Assembly: GCF_036699995.1 (NCBI RefSeq)
Contig: NZ_CP144906.1
Coordinates: forward strand, 3,545,001-3,609,000
DNA: 64,000 nucleotides
Direction: 5' to 3'
Origin: Clostridium beijerinckii
GTDB lineage: Bacteria > Bacillota > Clostridia > Clostridiales > Clostridiaceae
Position numbers and translations under genes: made by a program. The notes beneath the pieces were generated by a model, which was not told the DNA's origin, did not search any database, and was given only the letters and a program-made list of their open reading frames with translations. Below are positions 37,196-46,812 of the stretch, piece by piece. How positions within the stretch are numbered: position 1 is the stretch's first letter; each line of letters begins with the position of its first letter.

Positions 37196-37855
37196 TTATT
37201 TATTTTCTAACCATTCTTGAAAACTAAATGCTAATTCCTGCATTTCATTAATAAATCTACTAGCATGATAACCGTCACAGATAGCATGATGTACTTGTAT
37301 TGATATAGGAATAAATATTTTATTTTCTTGTTTGAAATACTTTCCTGCAGTAAAAATAGGAATTAAATATGTTCCTTCATTATACACATTCAAGTTAAAT
37401 CCTGTAAAACTTACCCAAGGAATGCTTGATACAGAAAACGTATTGTCAGGCTGATTTGATTTCGGAGTAAACTTCATGATATTTCCATAGTTTTTTATAT
37501 CGTCAAGATAATCACTATAAAAACGTAAAAAACTTTCATTATATTCCGTCCAAATACTTGAAAATGTTTCGTTTTCTTTATGAAAAATGGTATAGCTCGG
37601 ATTCATGCTGTCCCAATATCCTAAACTACCATTATGATCAAAACAAATACGGAATTCTTTATGATTATTAACCACATTTGCAATCATATAAATAAGTGTA
37701 GGATAAAATTTAATATTTTTAAGTTTAATTTCATACAATAGATCAGTTATTTCTATATTGGCAGTCATACTATAAGTACATTTCACATTGTTTAAATAAT
37801 GTTCAAAGTATGGCTTTCTACTCCAATGATTAATATCTATTAAATTAAAATTCAT
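37196..37855 (-). CDS. Chloramphenicol acetyltransferase-like protein (type A)
   Basis: A 219-residue trimeric-type CAT. The catalytic motif is intact: IQVHHAICDGYHASRFI with the HHxxxDG signature near residue 190, and the opening MNFNLIDINHWSRKPYFEHY and a later SIPWVSFTGFNLN are typical. It would acetylate chloramphenicol or a related hydroxyl substrate with acetyl-CoA; some relatives do not confer resistance. AGGAGG lies eight bases upstream. Single unit in the array. Confidence 0.85.
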   Translation of the reverse strand: MNFNLIDINHWSRKPYFEHYLNNVKCTYSMTANIEITDLLYEIKLKNIKFYPTLIYMIANVVNNHKEFRICFDHNGSLGYWDSMNPSYTIFHKENETFSSIWTEYNESFLRFYSDYLDDIKNYGNIMKFTPKSNQPDNTFSVSSIPWVSFTGFNLNVYNEGTYLIPIFTAGKYFKQENKIFIPISIQVHHAICDGYHASRFINEMQELAFSFQEWLENK

Positions 37856-38054
37856 AATTCGGGCCTCCTAAAAATTTTCGTAATTCTATTTTAGAAGGCT
37901 TTTTTCCGTGACCTAGCCATTTCAATCTCCTTTTTACAATGATATTTACGCTTTAGTTTATTATAGCACATTCTGTAATACCGAACTATTCAATTTTCAG
38001 AGAGCATTTTTTATTGATTCATAACTTAAGAATACTACGAATTACTCTAATATT

Positions 38055-38186
38055 TTACTTTTTCTTATCTCTTGTTATTTTAACATCAGAATTACTACTA
38101 ATATTAATTTTTATTTTTCCATCCGCATTTGCTCCAACATTTTTTAAACTATACTTTCCTTTTGTTAATAAATTATGTTATTGTTG
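38055..38186 (-). pseudogene. C-terminal fragment of a small secreted-type protein
   Basis: An open frame LLTKGKYSLKNVGANADGKI followed by KINISSNSDVKITRDKKK ends at TAA 38055-38057 but has no start. The layout resembles the end of small beta-rich secreted proteins such as that at 36312. Type I-like promoter sequence lies at 37960-38010. Confidence 0.35.
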
Positions 38187-38218
38187 AACAATATGAGAAA
38201 AGTGCGTAACATTTTTTA

Positions 38219-38728
38219 TTAAAAATAATTAGGTATTTCTATCTGTGGAGCATTAGTATTTATATCCCAAGTATTAGGCTGGCAATAAGCCATTAAAAGA
38301 CTTGATGTACGTTTTTGAAAATTATTGGGTAATGCTTCAAATTTAAGTTTATTATAAAAATCTGCACCAATATCTGAATATAAAAACCAAATATCTATAG
38401 GAATATCTCTATTTATATATGACATAGTCCTTTCTATTAAGTTTGACCCATAGCCTTTCCTTCTTAAATGTATTGGTGTAGAAATAGAACCAATTCCTCT
38501 TATTTCTAATCCAGTACCACAATTAAGATGATTTAAGTTATGTATAAGTAACGAACTTGATAAAACCTTATCATCATTTTCTAATACATACCAATTTCCA
38601 TTTGCATACTTAATAGACGACTTACAAGTTAAAAGATAATCTGGTTTAGAAAGACCATCGCCCCAAGCATCATAACCCATCATGTATATTATTTCAAAGT
38701 CCTTTTCTTCTGCTTCACGCAAATTCAT
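38219..38728 (-). CDS. GNAT-family N-acetyltransferase
   Basis: A 169-residue acetyltransferase: MNLREAEEKDFEIIYMMGYD at the start, and the acetyl-CoA loop IHLRRKGYGSNLIERTMSYI (R-R-K-G-Y-G). The acceptor substrate is unknown. ATG 38728 has AGGAGG seven bases upstream, which rules out a longer start. Single-gene unit. Confidence 0.8.
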   Translation of the reverse strand: MNLREAEEKDFEIIYMMGYDAWGDGLSKPDYLLTCKSSIKYANGNWYVLENDDKVLSSSLLIHNLNHLNCGTGLEIRGIGSISTPIHLRRKGYGSNLIERTMSYINRDIPIDIWFLYSDIGADFYNKLKFEALPNNFQKRTSSLLMAYCQPNTWDINTNAPQIEIPNYF

Positions 38729-38854
38729 TCCAATACCTCCTGTCAAAAATACATAAAACCTGTAGCAAAATTTCATACTAATATTTATTATAATATATTC
38801 CTCGGTTGAGACACATTTCTGTACTATTGTTTATCTATATTATAAACTAACTTT

Positions 38855-39061
38855 TCAACCTTCATCAATAGAGGGCATAGTATGTTCAATTTTAACATTA
38901 TCAAACTTCTGCTGTGGTAGTCCAAACCACTTACAAAATGGATTGTTGCAATGGTTCATTCGAATAGAGGAAATCTTTGATTGCCCTTTTAGGTATGAGG
39001 ATTCAAAAACCAAATATCTGTATTTCTTACCGAAACTTGTAGCAGATGTTTTTACAAGCAT
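38855..39061 (-). pseudogene. Probable insertion-element protein remnant
   Basis: Reads MLVKTSATSFGKKYRYLVFE, then IRMNHCNNPFCKWFGLPQQK, with a CNNPxCKxxGLPQ zinc-like motif that I associate with the N-terminal part of clostridial insertion-element proteins. It lacks a ribosome binding site and breaks off after about 68 codons. Family assignment is tentative. Confidence 0.4.
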
Positions 39062-39284
39062 TTTTGCAGATGTAATGAATTTATTACATTTGTTTTTTCT
39101 TCTGTAAAAGTTGGTGTAAAATTTAATATAAATTATTACACAAATACCTTTAAACCATTGATTTAAGCCAAAATAAAGGAGTGCAAAAATCAATGTAATT
39201 TTGCACTCAAATATTATTGTATTTTTTGACTTTGCACCCTTTAAGTAAACCCGTTAGAATATTCTATACTTATTTTTAAAAATT

Positions 39285-39440
39285 TTCAGTTAAAAGTTCT
39301 TAATTGTAGGTTGTTTAACTAATGCTTGTCATAATAAAATTTGGAGTAAGCATTAGTAATAAAACCTGCAATTTAGTACTTTCAGCGATATTTTCATAGT
39401 CCTTAGAAATAACATTATTTCTGCTTTCTGAGATTTACAT
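39285..39440. repeat. Diverged repeat A', left copy flanking the aspartase block
   Basis: TTCTTAATTGTAGGTTGTTT and ACCTGCAATTTAGTACTTTC are the two arms of a long hairpin, with ACTAATGCTTGTC / GTAAGCATTAGT inside. The reverse complement of this element is at 44685-44890. It ends 13 bases before the transporter stop codon. Confidence 0.7.
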
Positions 39441-39452
39441 GTTTCTATGTGA

Positions 39453-40718
39453 TTAAGCTGCTTTTTTGATAGCTTTCAAATATTTCTTTCCTTTTTCTGT
39501 ATCATATTTTCCTTCCCATTTAGAAATAACGATAACAGCTAATGAGTTTCCAATTATATTAACAACAGTTCTTGCCATGTCAACAATACGATCTATTCCT
39601 GCAATGAAAGCTACTCCTTCTACAGGTATACCTACAGAACCAACGGTTGCTAATAAAACAACAAAGGATGCTCCTGGAACTCCAGCCATACCTTTTGATG
39701 TAACCATTAATACAAATACTAAATTTATTTGCGTAGCAATTGGCAGATTTATCCCATATATTTGAGCGATAAAAAGTGCTGCAATAGCCTGATATAATGT
39801 AGATCCATCTAAGTTAAATGAATACCCCGTTGGAATAACAAAAGATGTAATAGCTTTCGGACAACCATACTTTTCCATCTTCTCCATAAGTTTTGGTAAA
39901 ACTGCTTCAGAACTTGCTGTAGTGTACGCAAGAATAATTTCATCTTTTAAAATCTTCATAAGTGATATAATGCTTGAACCACATATCTTCCCTATCAAGC
40001 CAAATATAACAAATATAAAGAAAATCATAGCTACATAAACACTAATAACTAATTTACCTAATGGAATTAATGAAGCTACTCCAAATTTAGAAACTGTTAC
40101 ACCAATTAATCCAAATACTCCAAGTGGTGCAAGTTTCATAATTTGATTAGTTACCCAAAACATTGAATCCGCCACACCTTGACAAAAAGCAAGAACAGGC
40201 TTTCCTTTTTCTCCAATTGCAGCAACACCTAAACCAAACATAACTGAAAAGAATATAACTGCAAGTAAATCACCTTTTGAAAGAGATTCAAAGATATTTG
40301 TTGGAACAATATTTAAAAATGTATCTGCAAAACCATGGCTAGATACAGTTTCAGCTGTATTCATATATTTTTCGATACTAACTGACGAAAGTTGTTGAAT
40401 ATTAATTCCACTTCCTGGATGAGCTACATTAGCTACAACTAGTCCTATTACAATGGCAACTGTAGTTACTATTTCAAAATACAGTATAGTTTTTCCTCCT
40501 ATTTTTCCTACCTGCTTAATATCGCCTACACCAGCAACACCAACAACAAGTGATGAAAATACTATAGGAACAACTATCATTTTGATTAATCTGATGAATA
40601 TATCTCCAATAGGCTGTAAATATGATGCTACAACTGGATTGCCATAAAAGGCAGCTCCTATTGCAATACCTAGTACAAGCCCTAGAAGAATTTGAAATGC
40701 TAATCCTAATTTTTTCAT
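39453..40718 (-). CDS. Dicarboxylate/amino acid:cation symporter (DAACS family)
   Basis: A 421-residue inner-membrane transporter of the glutamate/aspartate:cation symporter fold with eight helices and two re-entrant loops. Signature segments are TTASSEAVLPKLMEKMEKYG (HP1 serine-rich loop) and IPTGYSFNLDGSTLYQAIAA (the NMDGT-equivalent motif is NLDGS). With the aspartase gene downstream of the LysR-controlled promoter nearby, aspartate or glutamate is the likely substrate. AGGGGG lies eight bases upstream. A 1.3-kb repeat-filled spacer separates it from aspA. Confidence 0.85.
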   Translation of the reverse strand: MKKLGLAFQILLGLVLGIAIGAAFYGNPVVASYLQPIGDIFIRLIKMIVVPIVFSSLVVGVAGVGDIKQVGKIGGKTILYFEIVTTVAIVIGLVVANVAHPGSGINIQQLSSVSIEKYMNTAETVSSHGFADTFLNIVPTNIFESLSKGDLLAVIFFSVMFGLGVAAIGEKGKPVLAFCQGVADSMFWVTNQIMKLAPLGVFGLIGVTVSKFGVASLIPLGKLVISVYVAMIFFIFVIFGLIGKICGSSIISLMKILKDEIILAYTTASSEAVLPKLMEKMEKYGCPKAITSFVIPTGYSFNLDGSTLYQAIAALFIAQIYGINLPIATQINLVFVLMVTSKGMAGVPGASFVVLLATVGSVGIPVEGVAFIAGIDRIVDMARTVVNIIGNSLAVIVISKWEGKYDTEKGKKYLKAIKKAA

Positions 40719-41579
40719 TTTAATATCCCCCTTCTAAAATGCTGCAACTTAGAATTTTCTCGTTTCAAAAACTTACTACAGAGAATATATTTGATAAAAC
40801 CTTATAAGTATTTAAAAAGACAAAATTCCAAATTTAAACATAATCAATAAAAAAACAATAGATTTTTATTAAAAAAATAATGTCATTTTACTAAATTTCT
40901 TATTGCTTTTATAATCAAGCGTTGACATAATGTCTCACTTTTGAAAATTTATACAAGAAAATTCAATTTCCGCATGTATTATAACACAAAAAATCCTTTA
41001 TTCATATGTTTTTAAAATTCTGAATAATCAAAAAAATCCATTTTAGGCTTATCAAAATATTCGTTAGTGCGACTTTTATAAATTAAATTCATTCAAATTT
41101 CAACTCAAACATTATACGTTAAACCCTCTATTCTAGTGCCTTAAGCGCATATTACAAGATTCTTTCTTGTAATATATTATCTATTTCAAACATCTTTATA
41201 TGAATTAAAAAAAAATTTTTCATGTCAATTAATTAATATGGAGTTTACTATGTGCCAAGAACATAAAAATAAGGAGTGATATGAGGTTCAAATTATGAAT
41301 CTCATATCACTCCAAATGACTTCTCTTGCTATTTAATTTTAGACTCTGTTAAAGAACAGTGTTGATAATATACAATATTTTAAGGGAACTATCAAAAGTT
41401 CCTTTAATTCACATTTAAAGAAGATTTCGAACTAAATTTGCTTAATTCTCAATTATGCATTCATTTAATTGAATAGTTACAAATATTTACAGAATCTAAA
41501 CATAGATTGCTTTTCTAAACCTAAAATTCTTTAATTTATATTATTACATTCCTGTTACAATTACTTTATTAAGTATTAT
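40719..41579. other. Gene-free spacer with a 13-bp perfect hairpin
   Basis: Left part is probably the transporter promoter region. At 41273-41313, GGAGTGATATGAG and CTCATATCACTCC form a perfect 13-bp stem, extended by TTCA/TGAA near the loop. No T run follows, so it may be a regulatory or processing hairpin. The rest is AT-rich without a supported gene. Confidence 0.5.
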
Positions 41580-42010
41580 AGATAATTCAATCATAAACTA
41601 TACTTAGACTATGAAATATCTTTTAACCAGAAATGAGTGATATACTTTTGTGGAATGTTTTATTGGTAATTTTGATGGATGTGATTCTTAATTGAAATTC
41701 CAAATCTATGATTTGGTCAATTGAAATTACTCAGTGAACGAAGTGAGTCGAGTTTCCTTTGAACTATTCCAAATGTGCTAGTTCAAAAAGTGAGAATCGA
41801 AAAGTGATGCTCCAAATTTTACATTTGGTAAGCAGAACTTTCTCTATGAGCATTTTATATTTCGTTCTTCGAACTTTCTCTGTGAGCGCTTGTTCTTTGA
41901 GGCTAGCACTTTGGATGCAACTTTATAGTCTTAGAATCACCCATCAGAATTACCCAGAAACTGGAACAAAAGTATATTATTCATTTCGGTGAGGTATACG
42001 CATAAGTATA
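41580..42010. repeat. Dispersed repeat B, most complete copy
   Basis: About 430 bases with terminal inverted similarity: left GAAATGAGTGATATACTTTT and, on the other strand from the right end, GAAATGAATAATATACTTTT. Inside are AATTCCAAATCTATGATTTG and a GTGAACGAAGTGAGTCGAG hairpin. Related copies are at 20255-20710 and 26990-27240. It abuts the aspA stop codon. A 77-codon open frame inside is incidental. Confidence 0.75.
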
Positions 42011-42024
42011 GATATTTTTATTTA

Positions 42025-43572
42025 TTAAACTGTTTTTAATTCATTGCTAATAGATTTTTTTCCTGATATCCCTGGCTCTGTCATATTAAATGGATCTAAA
42101 ATTTCATTTAGTTCATCTTCACTTAAAAGTCCTGCTTCTAATATCAAAGTTCTAATAGATGTCCCTGTTTTTATAGCTTCTTTAGCTAGGTTTGCAGCTG
42201 TTGAATATCCTACATGTGGGCAAATTGCTGTAATTATTCCAACACTGTTTTCTACTAAATCACGGCATCTTTCTTCATTTGCTGTAATACCTTTTACACA
42301 ATTATCTATGAAAGTTTGAACTGCATAAGTTAGAGTATCAATTGATTGAAATAAACAATAGAATATAATTGGTTCAAATGCATTAAGTTCTAATTGTCCA
42401 CCTTCTGCTGCCATTGTGATTGTCGTATCATTACCTATAATATTGAATGCCACTTGGTTTACTACCTCAGGAATAACTGGATTAACTTTTCCTGGCATGA
42501 TAGAGGAACCATTTTGTTTTGCTGGAAGATTAATTTCTCCAAATCCTGTTCTTGGTCCAGAAGACATTAATCTTAAATCATTAGCAATCTTAGATAATGT
42601 TACTGCACAAGCCTTAACAGCTCCTGATACTGCTACAAAGGAATCCAAGTTTTGTGTTGAATCTATTAAATCAAAAGCTTGTATAAGATCCATTCCAGTA
42701 ATCTCTGATAGATTTGGAACAACTCGTTTAAGATACTTTACGTCTGCATTAACTCCAGTACCTATTGCAGTTCCACCCATATTAAGAACTCGCATCTCAT
42801 CCATAGCTTTTTCCATACGGTTAACATCTCTCATTATAGCTACTGAATAAGCTTTAAATTCTTGACCTAAACGAATTGGTACTGCATCCTGCATTTGAGT
42901 TCTTCCCATTTTTATTATGTGATCAAATTCTATGGCTTTTTGTGAAAATGCATCATGTAATCTATATAGCTCACTTTGAGCATGTTCCAATAATTTTAAA
43001 GCAGTAATTTTCCCTGCAGTTGGTATAACATCGTTAGTAGATTGTCCACAGTTTACATGATCATTTGGATGTACAATAGAATATTCTCCTTTTTTACCTC
43101 CAAGTATCTCAATTGCACGGTTGGCTATGACCTCATTAGCATTCATATTAAGTGAAGTTCCTGCTCCACCTTGAATTGGGTCAACAATAAAGTATTCATG
43201 CAGATTTCCTCTTAATATCTCATCACAAGCTTTTACAATTGCATCTGCAATCTTTTTGTCTAAAACTCCAACTTCACAATTTGTTATAGCAGCTGCTTTT
43301 TTTATATATGCTAAACTATTTATAATTTCTGGATGCATGAACAATCCAGTAATCCTAAAGTTTTCAGCAGCACGCAAAGATTGTACACCATAATATACAT
43401 CTTCAGGTATATCCTTGCTTCCAATTGAGTCGTTCTCCTTACGGAAATTGATATCTTTATTTTCTAACTTTATTTCCCTTATCATAACCTTCGCCCCCAC
43501 ATTATAATCGGCACTTCTTGTATAAATTATTGGTTTATTATCAAATTCTTCTAATTCATCTGTTGACTTCAT
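42025..43572 (-). CDS. aspA: Aspartate ammonia-lyase (aspartase)
   Basis: A 515-residue lyase of the fumarase/aspartase superfamily that converts aspartate to fumarate and ammonia. The signature loop GSSIMPGKVNPVIPEVVNQV is intact, and VNCGQSTNDVIPTA and PEDVYYGVQSLRAAENF are typical; aspartase is preferred over fumarase because of the YYGVQ..RA.ENF and QGGAGTSLNMNANEV segments. It has an N-terminal extension of about 40 residues compared with the usual start; the first ATG has AGAGGA eight bases upstream, while an internal ATG (43485) has AAGG too near. It is divergent from a LysR gene 81 bases away. Confidence 0.85.
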   Translation of the reverse strand: MKSTDELEEFDNKPIIYTRSADYNVGAKVMIREIKLENKDINFRKENDSIGSKDIPEDVYYGVQSLRAAENFRITGLFMHPEIINSLAYIKKAAAITNCEVGVLDKKIADAIVKACDEILRGNLHEYFIVDPIQGGAGTSLNMNANEVIANRAIEILGGKKGEYSIVHPNDHVNCGQSTNDVIPTAGKITALKLLEHAQSELYRLHDAFSQKAIEFDHIIKMGRTQMQDAVPIRLGQEFKAYSVAIMRDVNRMEKAMDEMRVLNMGGTAIGTGVNADVKYLKRVVPNLSEITGMDLIQAFDLIDSTQNLDSFVAVSGAVKACAVTLSKIANDLRLMSSGPRTGFGEINLPAKQNGSSIMPGKVNPVIPEVVNQVAFNIIGNDTTITMAAEGGQLELNAFEPIIFYCLFQSIDTLTYAVQTFIDNCVKGITANEERCRDLVENSVGIITAICPHVGYSTAANLAKEAIKTGTSIRTLILEAGLLSEDELNEILDPFNMTEPGISGKKSISNELKTV

Positions 43573-43653
43573 TATAAGTGTCCTCTACAATATAATCAAA
43601 TACATATAATAATATAAGTATTATAGATTTTTATTTATATGTGGAGGTTATTT
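43573..43653. promoter_or_regulatory. Divergent aspA/lysR-type control region
   Basis: The 81 bases between the divergent starts contain overlapping AT-rich promoter elements (TATAATAATATAAGTATTAT). LysR regulators usually bind such shared regions. The TATAAT-like sequences face both ways. Confidence 0.5.
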
Positions 43654-44610
43654 ATGTTTAAAGGTATGGAATATGTGTATGAGGTTAACAAGGAAAGAAG
43701 TTTTTCAAAAGCCGCTCAAAACCTGTATATTTCTCAGCCCTCCCTTAGTGCAACTATAAAAAAGATAGAAGAGCGTGTAGGTTTTCCTTTGTTTGACCGA
43801 AGTACAAATCCAATTCAATTAACTCCTTGTGGACAGGAGTATGTAAAATGTATAGAAAAGATTCTTGATATTCAAAATGGATTCGAGAATTTCTTAAGCA
43901 ATATGAACGAGTTACGTACTGGAAATATAGCCATAGGCGGAAGTAATCTTTTTGCATCTTATATTCTTCCTCCTATAATCACAGATTTTAGAGAAAAATT
44001 CCCACTTGTTTCTATTCATATGGTTGAAGCTAATACTGCACTTTTAGAACAGCAACTCTTCTCTGGTGCTTTAGATCTTGTTATAGATAATTATGAGTTT
44101 AACGAAAATATATATTCTAGACATAAGTACTGTAATGAAAACTTGCTTTTAGCTGTTCCAAAGAAATTTGAAGTCAATAGTAAAACCATAAATTATCAAT
44201 TAACTGCTCATGACATAATAAATAATAAACATCTTGATTCATCTACACCTAGTGTTCCTTTGGAACTATTTAAAGATGAACCATTTCTATTTTTAAGATC
44301 TGGAAATGATACACGAAAACGTGCTGAGAAGATATGTCAACATCATAACTTTTCACCAAATGTGATTTTAAAATTAGACCAGTTAGTTACGTCATACAAC
44401 CTTACCTGCTATGGAATGGGCATCAGCTTTTTAAGTGATACCCTTATAAGATATACAAAACCTGACCCTAACGTAATCTATTATAAGCTGAATGAGGATA
44501 GCATTTGCCGTAACGTATATTTCTACACCAAAAAGGGAAAATACTTCACACGAGCAATGGAAGAGTTCTTAAAAATGGCTATACCTAAAGCGAATGAAGA
44601 TATAACTTAA
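43654..44610 (+). CDS. LysR-family transcriptional regulator
   Basis: A 318-residue regulator: N-terminal winged helix (YVYEVNKERSFSKAAQNLYI, SQPSLSATIKKIEERVG) and a C-terminal substrate-binding domain (GNIAIGGSNLFASYILPPII). Its divergent position next to aspA suggests control of aspartase and perhaps the transporter. ATG 43654 is used since GGAGG is five bases upstream; an ATG five codons earlier precedes that site. Confidence 0.85.
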   Translation: MFKGMEYVYEVNKERSFSKAAQNLYISQPSLSATIKKIEERVGFPLFDRSTNPIQLTPCGQEYVKCIEKILDIQNGFENFLSNMNELRTGNIAIGGSNLFASYILPPIITDFREKFPLVSIHMVEANTALLEQQLFSGALDLVIDNYEFNENIYSRHKYCNENLLLAVPKKFEVNSKTINYQLTAHDIINNKHLDSSTPSVPLELFKDEPFLFLRSGNDTRKRAEKICQHHNFSPNVILKLDQLVTSYNLTCYGMGISFLSDTLIRYTKPDPNVIYYKLNEDSICRNVYFYTKKGKYFTRAMEEFLKMAIPKANEDIT

Positions 44611-44684
44611 AATTATATGATAAATTATCGAAAGGACAGATACTCTGTTGTTTCTGATATAGCATATATTTATGTGGTAACTTA

Positions 44685-44890
44685 CCGAAAGCAGAAACAT
44701 TGTTATTTCTCAGGACTATGAAAATTTCGCTGAAAGTGCTAAATTGCAGATTGCATCACTAATGCTTGCTCCAAATTCCATTGTGACAAGCATTAGTGGA
44801 ACAACCTACAATTAATAACTTTTAACAGCTCATTTTCAAATGCCTGATGCATAAAAATGTTTCTGTTTTCTAGTTGAGATATATTTTATA
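44685..44890. repeat. Diverged repeat A', right copy (inverted)
   Basis: Reverse complement of 39285-39440: ACCGAAAGCAGAAACATTGT, GACTATGAAAATTTCGCTGA, CATCACTAATGCTTGCTCC, GACAAGCATTAGTGGAAC, CAACCTACAATTAATAAC, GCTCATTTTCAAATG. Together the two copies bound the transporter-aspartase-LysR block. Confidence 0.75.
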
Positions 44891-44933
44891 GTATAAATCT
44901 AGTTTGTAATTATTTAACGTACGTAGATGGTTG

Positions 44934-45167
44934 TTATTCTTTTTTTATCATTTTTACAGCGGAATATTCCCCACATTTAGGACATTTCACATGTAATTTC
45001 CCATTAATTCTATAACTATTAATTTGATTTTCAAAAATATCAAATTAATAAAAACATTTTGTACATTGAAAATTACGTTTTTCTTTATATTTAGAATCTA
45101 TCAATAAAATAACTGGTATACCCAAAATAAAAAAAAGACCTACTATAATTATTATTGCCGTACCCAT
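44934..45167 (-). pseudogene. Small zinc-ribbon membrane protein gene with in-frame stop
   Basis: A 78-codon frame: MGTAIIIIVGLFFILGIPVI (one membrane helix), then SKYKEKRNFQCTKCFY, then TAA at codon 41 (45045-45047), and onward FDIFENQINSYRINGKLHVK and CPKCGEYSAVKMIKKE. The two CxxC pairs on either side of the stop make one zinc ribbon, so the stop breaks a real gene. GGGAG precedes the ATG. Confidence 0.65.
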
Positions 45168-45270
45168 TTAATTCACTCCCATATTAAGATTCTTATGCCT
45201 AGATTACTATAATTACTACAATTACTATTATTTATCCAACTATATATTAAGTAACAATGATCTTGTTATT

Positions 45271-45654
45271 TTATTGTGTATTTATTTCATATCTATAGCC
45301 GCCTTTTCTTGGCAGCTCATTTTCAAAATCGCAGGCTGCTACAGCTTTATATCCTAATGCCCATAAATTTTCTAATAACATTGATACACTTGAAATATAT
45401 TGCTCTTGTTTAATATCAGCTATAGGTTCTATTTCAATGTAATACCTTGAGTATAGAAATCCATCTTGTTTTTCAAATCTTAACGATTCATTGAAATCAT
45501 CATTTTTTCTTAATTCCAATTCCATTGAATTTGAAGCGATTGTCCATCTTTCTGTAGTTCCCGACACAACATCTTTAATAGATCTTAATAAACTAAGCCT
45601 CTCTTCATTAGTATCAATAAATACTTTGCAAAATAAATTTTCATAGTTATTCAT
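45271..45654 (-). CDS. Uncharacterised 127-aa protein
   Basis: A soluble acidic protein: MNNYENLFCKVFIDTNEERL at the start, YSRYYIEIEPIADIKQEQYI in the middle and KAVAACDFENELPRKGGYRY near the end. The pattern is familiar from small Firmicute hypothetical proteins, but I cannot assign a function. No ribosome binding site is visible; instead a promoter with -10 TATAAT lies only 19 bases from the ATG, so the transcript may have almost no leader. Confidence 0.6.
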   Translation of the reverse strand: MNNYENLFCKVFIDTNEERLSLLRSIKDVVSGTTERWTIASNSMELELRKNDDFNESLRFEKQDGFLYSRYYIEIEPIADIKQEQYISSVSMLLENLWALGYKAVAACDFENELPRKGGYRYEINTQ

Positions 45655-45673
45655 ATTTTGTATTTAGTGAGAC

Positions 45674-45702
45674 ATTATACATAAGAGCTAAACTCTCACT
45701 AA
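45674..45702 (-). promoter_or_regulatory. Promoter just upstream of the 127-aa gene
   Basis: On the minus strand TTAGTG (45702-45697), 17 bases, TATAAT (45679-45674), then 19 bases to the ATG at 45654. The implied untranslated leader is about 12 bases and lacks a Shine-Dalgarno sequence. Confidence 0.5.
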
Positions 45703-45810
45703 AAGCCCCCTCTTTTCTTTTTAAATTATTCTTTGTGCAATATGCTAACAACCTCGTTGATAATTTGTCATATATGAACATTGTAAAGTTCTTATTTGCA
45801 TAATATACCT

Positions 45811-46287
45811 CTAAGACAAATACATCTGAAATTCAATTTCGTGTTTTAGAGGTATATTAAAGTCTCCAATCAAAGGAATTGATGGTTTTAACTTTCTTGA
45901 AATATCAACTGCATTATGATATAACTTTGCCATATCGAATCCTCTTTTTTGATAAAACCTTATAGCATTTATATTGTCATTTGTTGTAATTAGTTTGATT
46001 TTTTTGCATTTATTTTCCTTTGCTCTTTTAACGGCTTTGCTTAAAAGAGTACTTCCAATACCTTGTTTCTCTATTAAACTATCTAAAGACATAATTTCGC
46101 ATTCATTGTCTTCTATTCTATATGTTATTAATCCAATAATTTTTTCATTTTCATATGCAGCATAACCATCTAATATTGTCATATCAAATACTTTTCCTCT
46201 AATCACCATATCTGTTGAAAACCAATGAGAAATAATAAATTGATTTATTTGCCTTCTGTTTTCATTTGATATTAGCTTTATCTCCAT
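45811..46287 (-). CDS. GNAT-family N-acetyltransferase
   Basis: A 158-residue acetyltransferase. The acetyl-CoA loop is SLIEKQGIGSTLLSKAVKRA (Q-G-I-G-S), followed by the family's NDNINAIRFYQKRGFD motif. The substrate is not predictable. GGGAGAG is upstream of the ATG. Single-gene unit; the next module to the right is type II. Confidence 0.8.
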   Translation of the reverse strand: MEIKLISNENRRQINQFIISHWFSTDMVIRGKVFDMTILDGYAAYENEKIIGLITYRIEDNECEIMSLDSLIEKQGIGSTLLSKAVKRAKENKCKKIKLITTNDNINAIRFYQKRGFDMAKLYHNAVDISRKLKPSIPLIGDFNIPLKHEIEFQMYLS

Positions 46288-46339
46288 AATGACATCTCTC
46301 CCTATTAGAATATATTCTTTGGCAATAAATTATTATTTT

Positions 46340-46790
46340 TTATTAGATTATAGTTTATATAAAACTTATTATAACATTACTTCCAAAATATCACACACAC
46401 TTTACATACATTTGCTTTCTATTTTTTAAATCTTTTATTTTCATATATGAATGTGCTACGTTACCTTAAATTATAAAGTTTTTAGCCCTTATTACATCTT
46501 TATATTTATCAAATATTTGAGGCCATTTGAACCACACTACCAATGCCCACATATGCTCGCTCTTATATGTCCTAAAATTTTGTACATAAAAAACGATGTA
46601 GATATTCTAATATAAGCTATCAGGGCCAAAATAAAAATACCAACTTTTCTTAAATTGAAATGTTGGTATTTTTATTTTGGCTGTATTTTAATGCGATGTT
46701 AAAATATATACTAAAAAATTATATATGAGATTGTCCACTATAATACTAAATATAAGAAAATTGTGAACTAGTATCTTTTTATTTTATTAT
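46340..46790. repeat. Intergenic module type II
   Basis: A longer module: AACTTATTATAACATTACTT and AAAATATCACACACACTTTA at the left (promoter, minus strand), CATTTGAACCACACTACCAA, AAAATTTTGTAC, then the hairpin AAAATACCAACTTTTC...GAAATGTTGGTATTTT (46637-46676), and GAGATTGTCCACTATAATAC. The same order recurs at 48837-49180 and 62075-62540, with parts at 51478 and 52541. Confidence 0.8.
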
Positions 46791-46812
46791 AATGACTATG
46801 ACCTTTATTAAA

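Noticed and set aside
41759..41992. 77-codon plus-strand frame inside repeat B
   Set aside because: It follows the repeat sequence, has no start signal and is not kept in other B copies.
42025..43572. Fumarase C
   Set aside because: The sequence shares the superfamily signature, but the aspartase-type segments and the nearby amino-acid transporter favour aspartate ammonia-lyase.
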